Shown one piece after another: positions 58,238-64,000 of a DNA stretch of 64,000 nucleotides. Below the pieces are notes generated by a model. It searched no databases, was not told the origin of the DNA, and saw only the letters and a list, made by a program, of their open reading frames with translations. Numbering within the stretch: the first letter of the stretch is position 1; every line of letters begins with the position of its first letter. This DNA comes from an uncultured Clostridia bacterium (GTDB taxonomy: Bacteria; Bacillota; Clostridia; Oscillospirales; Oscillospiraceae). The stretch lies in contig CAKNRQ010000001.1 in the NCBI GenBank assembly GCA_930990965.1, positions 186,001 to 250,000 of the forward strand, read 5' to 3'. The position numbers were made by a program, and so were the translations under genes.

Positions 58238-58257
58238 CCGCCGCAGCGGTCATTTTT
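58234..58257 (+). terminator. Terminator of the toxin-antitoxin pair
   Basis: An 8-bp stem (58234-58241 with 58246-58253) with a 4-base loop is followed by TTTTT, overlapping the toxin stop. Confidence 0.75.
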
Positions 58258-58321
58258 GTATTACGTATCCCCGACCCAACAAGGTAGTTTCGACGCGCGT
58301 CGGTTCAACCAGGCACCTCAT

Positions 58322-58633
58322 CTATGTGCGAAAAGTAACTGTAAAATCCTCAATCACCCTGTAGCAGTAAGCGCCATTACTAGAGCCTAATAATTCTAGG
58401 CCACTATCGGCTTCAGCCCAACCCATCATACTTGTGGTTGCTGCCAATAATGAACCTTTTACAGTTTTGAATGTCGATCCATCTTCATCAGTATATGCTA
58501 CCTGAAAGTTTTCATCGTTATAGTACACTGTACCACTAACACGCAAACCGCCTCCACCGCCACCAAACACCATGTTGCCGTTAACCAGCTGCAGATTACT
58601 CCCTCCACCGCTCACACTCGAATTAACTATCAC
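58322..58633 (-). CDS. Array protein C, MIVN-type
   Basis: This 103-residue protein begins MIVNSSVSGGGSNLQLVNGN. It has a Gly-rich loop (FGGGGGGLRVSGTVYY) and a strand-rich rest, consistent with a small structural or decoration protein. The start is the GTG at 58633 that overlaps the leader C stop (GTGA); a GTG 9 bases upstream is less likely. GAGAGG lies in a hairpin (58635-58657) just before it. Confidence 0.65.
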   Translation of the reverse strand: MIVNSSVSGGGSNLQLVNGNMVFGGGGGGLRVSGTVYYNDENFQVAYTDEDGSTFKTVKGSLLAATTSMMGWAEADSGLELLGSSNGAYCYRVIEDFTVTFRT

Positions 58634-58707
58634 GCCCCGCACCTCTCTTGTGCAGGGTGTATAAGGGTTAGGCTAGAAAGCCCCTTTACTGTATTAAAGT
58701 CTAGCAT
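58630..58707 (-). CDS. Leader ORF C, uninterrupted
   Basis: This 25-codon frame begins MLDFNTVKGLSSLTLIHPAQ, has ACGGAGG upstream and only four Gs at the tract position. It runs through the hairpin and stops with TGA overlapping the GTG of gene C, so translational coupling is intact here. It is the reference 'on' configuration. Confidence 0.6.
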   Translation of the reverse strand: MLDFNTVKGLSSLTLIHPAQERCGA

Positions 58708-58724
58708 TTTATATAAACCTCCGT

Positions 58725-59030
58725 TTAAGTTGGCTCTTTTGACCATATCTCTATATCTTCCGCAGGCATAATAAACCACCACTGAGAATATTGCCCCTCT
58801 GCATCCTGGCCGCTACTACGATTCATTGGGATAGCAAGGCCATTTCTCTCGCCCAAAGCAGTTATTATACAACTATAGTAATATGACATCGTGCCATTCA
58901 CTCGGGCAAGTAAGCGTTCACCCGCTTTTGCATCCGCAGGCCAAATCACTTCAGGAAAGGACGACGAAAGCTGGTTTGTTATTGTATATGTGTCGGACTT
59001 GCCCCCACCGCCTTGATGGTTAAAAATCAT
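58725..59030 (-). CDS. Array protein D, MIFN-type
   Basis: This 101-residue protein begins MIFNHQGGGGKSDTYTITNQ and continues with strands such as EVIWPADAKAGERLLARVNGTMSYYYS and MPAEDIEIWSKEPT, a phage-structural look but no family recognised. The ATG overlaps the potential leader D stop (ATGA). Its ribosome site (AAAGACGGTGG) lies in a hairpin (59039-59062). Confidence 0.65.
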   Translation of the reverse strand: MIFNHQGGGGKSDTYTITNQLSSSFPEVIWPADAKAGERLLARVNGTMSYYYSCIITALGERNGLAIPMNRSSGQDAEGQYSQWWFIMPAEDIEIWSKEPT

Positions 59031-59069
59031 ATCCCGCCACCGTCTTTCGGCAGTTTGACGGTCAGAAAG

Positions 59070-59111
59070 CTAGAGAGTCCCCCCCCCGAGCCATTATCTG
59101 GTATTTGTTCA
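59070..59111 (-). CDS. Leader ORF D with a G8 tract
   Basis: This frame of 13 codons (MNKYQIMARGGTL) has AGGAGG ten bases upstream and stops at TAG 59070. With 7 (or 10) Gs it would read on as LSSFLTVKLPKDGGGI, ending in a TGA overlapping the gene D ATG. Confidence 0.6.
59079..59086 (-). repeat. G8 tract in leader D
   Basis: Eight consecutive Gs at the equivalent codon position to the tract in leader B. Confidence 0.75.
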
Positions 59112-59125
59112 TTTTGCTATTCCTC

Positions 59126-59326
59126 CTATATTTCCATATACTCCTCATAATCGCACTCATCGCAGCGATATAGGTACTTGGGCGGATATGATGTAAATAC
59201 TGTCACCAGATTCTTACGCACATCGCCGCCGCACTTGGGACACGTATACTTCGGCTCAGACCACTCAGGGTTTATGCTTATCTTTTCATGCGCGTGATTG
59301 GTTATATACTCTTCTCGGCTTTCCAT
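59126..59326 (-). CDS. Small zinc-ribbon phage protein
   Basis: This 66-residue protein has two Cys pairs, YTCPKCGGD and YRCDECDYE, forming a zinc ribbon. Function is unknown. It is the gene immediately upstream of leader D and separated from it by 14 bases. Confidence 0.7.
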   Translation of the reverse strand: MESREEYITNHAHEKISINPEWSEPKYTCPKCGGDVRKNLVTVFTSYPPKYLYRCDECDYEEYMEI

Positions 59327-59353
59327 TGGTTCACCTCAACGAAAATAGTAAAA

Positions 59354-59379
59354 CCGGCTGTACGTCAAAGCACAGCCGG
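59354..59379 (-). terminator. Hairpin at the end of the 59365-59589 gene
   Basis: An 8-bp stem (59354-59361 with 59372-59379) with a 10-base loop is followed on the minus strand by TTTTACTATTTTC; it overlaps that gene's stop. Confidence 0.6.
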
Positions 59380-59589
59380 ATATGTGTAAAAGAACTCTGT
59401 GTGACTGCCAAAGTCTATACAGGTTCTTTTTTCACCGTCAACATCTATATTCCACATGCGGTAGTAATTCGGAGGACTGTATTTGGCCACATCACGTAGA
59501 AAGTCAGCGATTGCCTTGAGCGCTGCTTCGCTGGCTCCGTCTTGCGTGTCGCTGTCGGACAGCTGTGCAATCGGGCTGCATAAACCCAT
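59365..59589 (-). CDS. Small phage protein of unknown function
   Basis: This 74-residue protein (GASEAALKAIADFLRDVAKYSPPNYYRMWNIDVDGEKRTCIDFGSHTEFFYTYP) fits no family I know. The ATG at 59589 lacks a good ribosome site. The frame is open for 12 more codons upstream, to just after the previous gene's stop, without another standard start, so the N-terminus is unsure. Confidence 0.55.
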   Translation of the reverse strand: MGLCSPIAQLSDSDTQDGASEAALKAIADFLRDVAKYSPPNYYRMWNIDVDGEKRTCIDFGSHTEFFYTYPAVL

Positions 59590-59625
59590 GGAGTTTTCAA
59601 AATATATTGTCGTACTTTTTACCCC

Positions 59626-60207
59626 TTACCACTTAAAAGCTTCTATCAGCTCGTCCAGCGTCCTTGGCGTATAATCCATGTACGGCATCATGCAACCAAC
59701 GTTAGCTATGTGCCCGTACCCCACCGCCGCGCTTTTACCGTGAGAGTTATGATGCGCCCACATTTCCGAACGCCACTGCTCCAAAAATTCGTTTTCAATC
59801 GTCGTATGGACGTGCCCACAAAGCATGTATGTATCTGGGCGGAATGAGTTCTTATAGAGCAGGATTGGGTAATGACACATTATAACGAGGCGCCCATTAT
59901 CTCGGATCTCTTTGTAGTCCTTCACGTCCTGGAACATATTCCGAAGCTCGGCAGACATACTCTGAAGGTCGTGGTTGCCCCGTATGAGCACCTTGTTACC
60001 TTTTAGCTGCGGGAGCAGGCGTTTCCACTCCGGTTCTTTACCCCAGCAGAAATCTCCAAGGATATATGTAGTGTCACCGTTTTGGACAACACTGTTCCAG
60101 TTCTCAATGAGTCGTGCCTCCATTTCTTCGACGCTGGCGAATGGGCGGTTGTCGAGCTTAATTATGTTGGCGTGACCGAAATGCAGGTCGGATATGTAGC
60201 GGTTCAT
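59626..60207 (-). CDS. Calcineurin-like metallophosphoesterase
   Basis: This 193-residue enzyme has all four phosphoesterase blocks: SDLHFGH, LGDFCWG, IRGNHD and CGHVHTT, giving a two-metal site. It would hydrolyse phosphoesters; the substrate is unknown. The ATG at 60207 follows AGGAGG by 8 bases. Such genes are common in phage early regions. Confidence 0.9.
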   Translation of the reverse strand: MNRYISDLHFGHANIIKLDNRPFASVEEMEARLIENWNSVVQNGDTTYILGDFCWGKEPEWKRLLPQLKGNKVLIRGNHDLQSMSAELRNMFQDVKDYKEIRDNGRLVIMCHYPILLYKNSFRPDTYMLCGHVHTTIENEFLEQWRSEMWAHHNSHGKSAAVGYGHIANVGCMMPYMDYTPRTLDELIEAFKW

Positions 60208-60244
60208 AAGAATCACCTCCTAAGCTATTTCGTCAGTAATAAAG

Positions 60245-60631
60245 TTACTCTATATAATCAAGTTTAACATCGATGTTTTCTGGAATATTGTTTGACCAGA
60301 CATACGAGTTTTCGAGAATATAATTATTATAAGTCGATGCAGTTCTGTTTGCCCTCATCCTGGCCTGAGTTGCCCATGACCGCTCCTCGGAATCGTCACT
60401 ATCCCGATACTGCTCGTATGTCAAGCGATCCGACTCGTAAGAGGCTATCATAGCTCTGCAAGCGTCCTCCACCTTTTTAAGCGTTTCATAGTTGGTGCTG
60501 TCGTCTGCTACCTGTACATCGTGCATACGCTTGTTCCACATCGACCGGCCTATTGGGGTAAGTATAATCATCAGCACCGCAAGTATGGCACAGATAACGA
60601 TGATGAGAATGGCTCGCTCCTTATTACTCAT
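60245..60631 (-). CDS. Small membrane protein with one N-terminal helix
   Basis: This 128-residue protein has a single transmembrane helix at residues ~6-26 (RAILIIVICAILAVLMIILTPIG). A helical hydrophilic rest contains TLKKVEDACRAMIASYESDRLTYEQY and ATQARMRANRTASTYNNYI. It resembles small anchored proteins seen in phages and mobile elements, role unknown. The ATG at 60631 overlaps the lipoprotein gene's end by 8 bases. Confidence 0.65.
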   Translation of the reverse strand: MSNKERAILIIVICAILAVLMIILTPIGRSMWNKRMHDVQVADDSTNYETLKKVEDACRAMIASYESDRLTYEQYRDSDDSEERSWATQARMRANRTASTYNNYILENSYVWSNNIPENIDVKLDYIE

Positions 60632-61163
60632 TAGGTTCACCACCTATCACAATTGTCGGCGTGGTGACCTCAAAGGGAATATCAGAATACAGGTAGGTGC
60701 CGGTCCACTCAATATATTTACCGTCAGGGGTAAAGAAAAATATTCCCTGATCGTTCTCACCATAAGAGCCATCAACGTCCGCAAGCCATCGTTCTACGCC
60801 GCCGCTTGAATAGTAAGTATCCGGTGTAAGATACGAATTCAGGCTCGTGACTTTGCCATCGACTATATAACGGCCAACCACGCCACCGCCTTCGGTGAAC
60901 AGCACTATGTAGCCGAGTGGCCGCTCAATCTCGCACGGGAGGCTTATAGCTTTCTCTCGATGCCCGTTAACCCAGTACGCTCGGCGTATCAGGTTGTAGC
61001 GTTCTAGGGAATACTCAAGGTCATCCGGTGTCGGTTGGTTATCCTGTATTAGATTTGCGTTATCTCTCGTTGTAAAAATGTCCTGTTGGCTACCGCTGTA
61101 TTCGCAGGCAGAAAGCGTAATTACCATGACGAGTGCCAAGACTACAACTATAAACTTCTTCAT
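60624..61163 (-). CDS. Phage-encoded lipoprotein of unknown function
   Basis: This 179-residue protein has a signal peptide ending in the lipobox ITLSACE (Cys at residue 20). The exported part has strand-rich stretches (PLGYIVLFTEGGGVVGRYIVDGKV, GIFFFTPDGKYIEWTGTYLYSD). Surface lipoproteins of prophages often block superinfection, but nothing specific is seen here. It overlaps its neighbours on both sides by 4-8 bases. Confidence 0.65.
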   Translation of the reverse strand: MKKFIVVVLALVMVITLSACEYSGSQQDIFTTRDNANLIQDNQPTPDDLEYSLERYNLIRRAYWVNGHREKAISLPCEIERPLGYIVLFTEGGGVVGRYIVDGKVTSLNSYLTPDTYYSSGGVERWLADVDGSYGENDQGIFFFTPDGKYIEWTGTYLYSDIPFEVTTPTIVIGGEPNE

Positions 61164-61831
61164 TCCTTGTCTCCTTTATTCTCCATAAGATACGTCGCTT
61201 TCATATCAGCAACGTGAAGCAGCAGTGCCAGAGGGCAGCGCTCAAAGATTTCCCCTATGAATCTATCCCCGCCTTTGACCGACGTATCGAAGCCACCCAT
61301 ATGGGCACGAATGGCGTAAATCTCGTTCTCAGCGAGCCGCATATGAGACTGGAGGATTATAACGGACTTTTCACCGTGGCCGCACGGAAAGCGCTCGTCT
61401 ATCTCGTATACTGGTTTCTGATACCACTTCCCGTTCTCGTCTTTGGCGTTCCGGAACCCCTGCTTATAGAAGTTGACCTTACAAACGTCGTGCAGCAGAG
61501 CAGAAACAGCTATCGTCTCCGGTGTATACTCGTCCTCCATGGCATGGTTATGTACCTCACGCTGGAGGCAATGATAAACATTCAGCGAGTGCTCAAGCAG
61601 GCCGCCGGCATAGGAGCCGTGAAACCGTGTTGACGCCGGGGCAGTGAAAAAGTCCGAGTTCTCCAACCACTCAAGCAGCGTATCGGAACCCGGACGGTGT
61701 ATGTTTTCCTTATAGATTTTGAGGAACTCCTCTTTGTTTTGATCGAGCAATAGCTCAGCTCCCTTCAGATATACTTTATTTGGCGCCGGTATTATGTTCT
61801 TCGGGAATGGTGCTGGATATACAGCTCCCAA
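61160..61831 (-). CDS. HD-domain phosphohydrolase
   Basis: This 223-residue protein has the HD motif EHSLNVYHCLQRE... VSALLHDVCKVNFYKQG and a second metal-site His in ILQSHMRLAENE. This is the layout of YhaM-/TraI-type HD hydrolases that act on nucleotides or RNA ends. The start is TTG at 61831 with GAGGTGATAAT upstream. It follows a terminator and begins the small operon running to 60245. Confidence 0.82.
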   Translation of the reverse strand: MGAVYPAPFPKNIIPAPNKVYLKGAELLLDQNKEEFLKIYKENIHRPGSDTLLEWLENSDFFTAPASTRFHGSYAGGLLEHSLNVYHCLQREVHNHAMEDEYTPETIAVSALLHDVCKVNFYKQGFRNAKDENGKWYQKPVYEIDERFPCGHGEKSVIILQSHMRLAENEIYAIRAHMGGFDTSVKGGDRFIGEIFERCPLALLLHVADMKATYLMENKGDKE

Positions 61832-61849
61832 ATTATCACCTCAATTAAA

Positions 61850-61872
61850 AAGAGCGCCGTGTTGGCGCTCTT
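61850..61872 (-). terminator. Terminator upstream of the HD-domain gene
   Basis: A 9-bp stem (61850-61858 with 61864-61872) with a 5-base loop and CTTTTTAATT on the minus strand, ending the transcript of the 62.0-63.9 kb genes. Confidence 0.75.
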
Positions 61873-61981
61873 AAAATACATTGAATTCGAGAATAATGTG
61901 AAATACCATGCGAAATTGCTCGGAAAAATGTGTGTTAATTATTGGATTCCGGCTTCCGCTGGGCACGCACCGCCTTAAATC

Positions 61982-62872
61982 TCAGATTTGGTAATCCTCA
62001 TCGGCGCTTATCACTCTGTCGGGGGAGGCTTTTAAAGCTTTAAGTTTGGCTAAGCGCGCTTCATTAACATCAACAAAATCCAATGCAGGATATTCTTTTT
62101 TGACCTCTATAATGTTTTTAAGTTTTTGTTCTTGTTCGTATATCTCATCATCCAAGGGATCCAATCCATGATCCACAAGCCACTGTTTATAACGATGCTT
62201 AGTCTCGTCACTGGTAAAGTGCTTCCATTGAAAGTCAACGTCTCTTCTATAATTCTCTTCCTTCGAGTACTTGTACGGATCAATCTCTACGAACTTCCCT
62301 CTTGGAAACCGCTCAGGCCACTGGGCTTTTTCTGCTCTCTCAGCCTCCGCTTCACTTCTCAGTTTAGCTTTCCACGCACTTATATGTTCTCCGTCATTTG
62401 TCGGCGGGACAAGATTCTTGTACATCCATTTAGCACGTTTGGAATCACTGGCAATAGTTTTAAGGTCATGGCTGCGATACCTTCCCATCGACTGAACGAG
62501 AAGATCCATCACACACTCGTACTTCTCCCCGCTACCTGGCGGCAGCCTATACTGGCCTACCTTGCCCCAGCTGTATTCTCGCCACGGCTGGTCGGCTATC
62601 TCGCAATACTCCGGGTGGTTTTCCTTGTATTTCTCAATGCAGTTCCACATCTCATCGCGATGCTTAACGTAGAAGTAATCATGCAGCATCGTTTCGTCCG
62701 TAATGTCTATCGCAGAGAAGCGCTCAAAATCCCAATCTTTATACGTACCTTCGCGCGAGGCCATCTTTTTCTTATACGCGACATAATTTCGCGCGCCATT
62801 CGGGAACAGGAACTTATATCCTATGAATATCAGGGCGAATATTATTATCCAGCCGTCTACTAATAAACCCAT
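61982..62872 (-). CDS. Membrane-anchored phage protein of unknown function
   Basis: This 296-residue protein has one N-terminal helix (VDGWIIIFALIFIGYKFLF) then a large charged cytosolic part rich in Trp, Tyr, Lys and Glu (WKAKLRSEAEAERAEKAQWPERFPRG, DFQWKHFTSDETKHRYKQW) ending in a coiled-coil-like QEQKLKNIIEVKK. No family recognised. It starts 13 bases after the stop of the MrpR-like gene. Confidence 0.6.
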   Translation of the reverse strand: MGLLVDGWIIIFALIFIGYKFLFPNGARNYVAYKKKMASREGTYKDWDFERFSAIDITDETMLHDYFYVKHRDEMWNCIEKYKENHPEYCEIADQPWREYSWGKVGQYRLPPGSGEKYECVMDLLVQSMGRYRSHDLKTIASDSKRAKWMYKNLVPPTNDGEHISAWKAKLRSEAEAERAEKAQWPERFPRGKFVEIDPYKYSKEENYRRDVDFQWKHFTSDETKHRYKQWLVDHGLDPLDDEIYEQEQKLKNIIEVKKEYPALDFVDVNEARLAKLKALKASPDRVISADEDYQI

Positions 62873-62884
62873 AGGTTTCGCTCC

Positions 62885-63868
62885 TCACTCCTCGGTCTCT
62901 GCCATTACGCCCTCGCCGTAGAAGGCGTAGCGCCACTTATCATAATCTGCTCTCAGCATCCTGGCCTTGTGGTCTCTGCGGTTCTCCAGGCTCTCTCCCC
63001 GGTGCAGCTTGAAAGTTTTATCCGCCATGTCCAAATCAGCAAATCTCTGAAAACTCTCGCGCTCGTCCGTGGCTGACTCGTACACGTGTACCCTGTAGAA
63101 CAGGCCGGATTTTTGCACTCTGTCGTACGTCGGGGCGTTATCGGTGGGACGGCTCTCCGCTTTCGCTCGCGCCTCCAGAAACTTATTAAGTTGATTGCGG
63201 AATGTCTCCTTGCGAGCCATGCCTCTCAAACCTCTCAGCAGCTGAAGGCCTACAACCCTGTTCCATGATTTCACCTCGGTAAACCATGTAGAGTAGGCGT
63301 TAAAAGCGTTGAGCGTAGAGGCGTTTTTGAAAGCCGGTAATGCTTCCTTGTAGATGGGATACTCTTCATCTTCAAAATGGACAACCATGCTCTCCAAATC
63401 TACGTCGGCAATATTGATCTTGAACACGTCGTCAAGCTTGAACCCGGCAAAAGCCAGCCAATAATAACACCTGTAAATGCAGTCTATGCGCAGCTCTCGT
63501 TCCGGGTAAAACAGCCTGTCTAGCAAACTCTGCAAGCCACCCGGATCTGAAACCATATTCTCAAGCACGTCGACGACATTGACGTCGCGCGCTTCATATA
63601 CTCCACGGGCGGTATCGAGTCCCTTCTCATCAGCGCACCACGCCACATATCTCCGCAGCATTGTTATTGCCGGCATCCAAAACCTGGCCGTCTGTGTACT
63701 CTTACCCAGCGCAAGCTGAGCCTCGTCTGCATTCATCTCGCACAGGTCTTTGCCAAGATATTCTTCGACCTGGCTTATTTCTTCAAATATTCTTCTGGCT
63801 CGAGCTGCCGTCTTGCTGTCCGGCGCGGCCATATCAATAAACTCTTCTTTTATTTTTGCGTTATACAT
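62885..63868 (-). CDS. MrpR-like protein with a tyrosine-recombinase-type fold
   Basis: This 327-residue protein starts MYNAKIKEEFIDMAAPDSKTAARARRIFEEISQVEEYLGKDLCEMN, like the recombinase-derived phage repressors typified by SPbeta MrpR, with a SAM-like N-terminal domain. The catalytic set (R-HxxR-Y) of true recombinases was not found, so a DNA-binding regulatory role is more likely. It has an AAGGAG site and a promoter at 63891-63917. Confidence 0.6.
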   Translation of the reverse strand: MYNAKIKEEFIDMAAPDSKTAARARRIFEEISQVEEYLGKDLCEMNADEAQLALGKSTQTARFWMPAITMLRRYVAWCADEKGLDTARGVYEARDVNVVDVLENMVSDPGGLQSLLDRLFYPERELRIDCIYRCYYWLAFAGFKLDDVFKINIADVDLESMVVHFEDEEYPIYKEALPAFKNASTLNAFNAYSTWFTEVKSWNRVVGLQLLRGLRGMARKETFRNQLNKFLEARAKAESRPTDNAPTYDRVQKSGLFYRVHVYESATDERESFQRFADLDMADKTFKLHRGESLENRRDHKARMLRADYDKWRYAFYGEGVMAETEE

Positions 63869-63890
63869 AGCGCACTCCTTACACGAAAAG

Positions 63891-63917
63891 TTTATACCAA
63901 ACCCGCCGCACCGTCAA
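63891..63917 (-). promoter_or_regulatory. Promoter of the MrpR-like gene
   Basis: TTGACG (63912-63917), a short 15-base spacer and TATAAA (63891-63896) with an extended TGG. Confidence 0.5.
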
Positions 63918-63939
63918 GCTCTCGACCCCAAAAACCTGG

Positions 63940-64000
63940 TTATTCCTTCGCGGCTACCAGCAATTCCTCAGCTGAGGACAGCTGGTCTACCGCGTCGTTC
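63940..64000 (-). CDS. C-terminal end of an unidentified CDS cut by the window edge
   Basis: The minus-strand frame is open from the right edge and ends with NDAVDQLSSAEELLVAAKE and TAA at 63940. Too little is present to identify it. Confidence 0.4.
   Translation of the reverse strand, partial: NDAVDQLSSAEELLVAAKE

Noticed and set aside
1-64000. CRISPR arr​ays, rRNA and tRNA genes
   Set aside because: No regularly spaced direct repeats, rRNA-like conserved stretches or cloverleaf-forming tRNA sequences were recognised by reading; a tRNAscan or CRISPR search was not possible here.

Overview
The window looks like a chromosome segment of an anaerobic, fairly G+C-rich Gram-positive bacterium, most likely a gut-type member of the Clostridia. 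Three S-layer-homology (SLH) domains occur in each of two surface proteins. There is a BlaI/M56 repressor-protease unit, strong AGGAGG ribosome binding sites with frequent GTG and TTG starts, and an oxygen-sensitive class III ribonucleotide reductase carried by a resident phage. The genus cannot be fixed from the sequence. Nearly every gene lies on the minus strand; the main plus-strand genes are an ABC exporter pair and a toxin-antitoxin pair. No rRNA, tRNA or CRISPR array was recognised.

Positions 1-20.5 kb hold ordinary chromosomal genes. They are an alpha/beta hydrolase (cut by the window edge), an oxidoreductase fused to an acetyltransferase, an SLH-anchored GH25 lysozyme, a transglutaminase-like lipoprotein, an IS3 remnant, a flavin reductase, a MATE exporter with a hairpin in its leader, a TIGR04076-like protein, a diguanylate cyclase, a folate ECF transporter gene under a tetrahydrofolate riboswitch, and panB. 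Next is a four-gene unit: a BlaI-type repressor, a 1332-residue M56 protease, a lipoprotein and an 834-residue M56 protease. It reads from a promoter covered by two operators. A frameshifted ABC ATPase and its permease run divergently from it.

Positions 20.5-31.7 kb form an acetoin-dehydrogenase-type 2-oxoacid dehydrogenase locus. In transcription order it contains a Lin0512-family protein, an SDR oxidoreductase, E1 alpha, E1 beta, AcoX, E2, a lipoyl-bearing E3 and a DUF6506-like protein. The AcoR-like regulator and a lipoate-protein ligase lie upstream. The regulator has lost the sigma-54-contacting GAFTGA loop. Its own gene and the aco operon both have sigma-A-type promoters preceded by the same 20-bp element, which is a coherent picture of a sigma-70-class activator.

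From about 32.3 kb to the right edge is a large prophage or prophage-like element. It abuts what appears to be the displaced 3' end of metG. A Tn916-type integrase and excisionase are followed (reading rightwards, all genes transcribed leftwards) by a nucleotide-supply module (dUTPase, NrdG, NrdD, glutaredoxin, dNMP kinase, possible ThyX), PhoH, a ClpP-like protease, and a replication/recombination module (DNA polymerase III alpha interrupted by a 299-nt group I intron, primase, DnaB helicase, PD-(D/E)XK nuclease, SSB, ERF annealase). A self-contained cargo unit, a YibE/F membrane protein plus a 1979-residue S-layer-anchored PHP-fold metallohydrolase, sits at 49.1-56.3 kb. Further phage genes follow, ending with an MrpR-like recombinase-fold protein.

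The most unusual stretch is 56.5-59.1 kb. Four consecutive small genes encode proteins starting MI[IVF]N, and each is preceded by a tiny leader ORF with its own ribosome binding site. Three leaders contain homopolymeric G tracts of 6, 8 and 12. Tract length decides whether the leader stops early or runs through a hairpin carrying the next gene's ribosome binding site and ends overlapping its start codon. This looks like a phase-variable translational-coupling array. A YefM/YoeB-type toxin-antitoxin pair lies inside it on the opposite strand.
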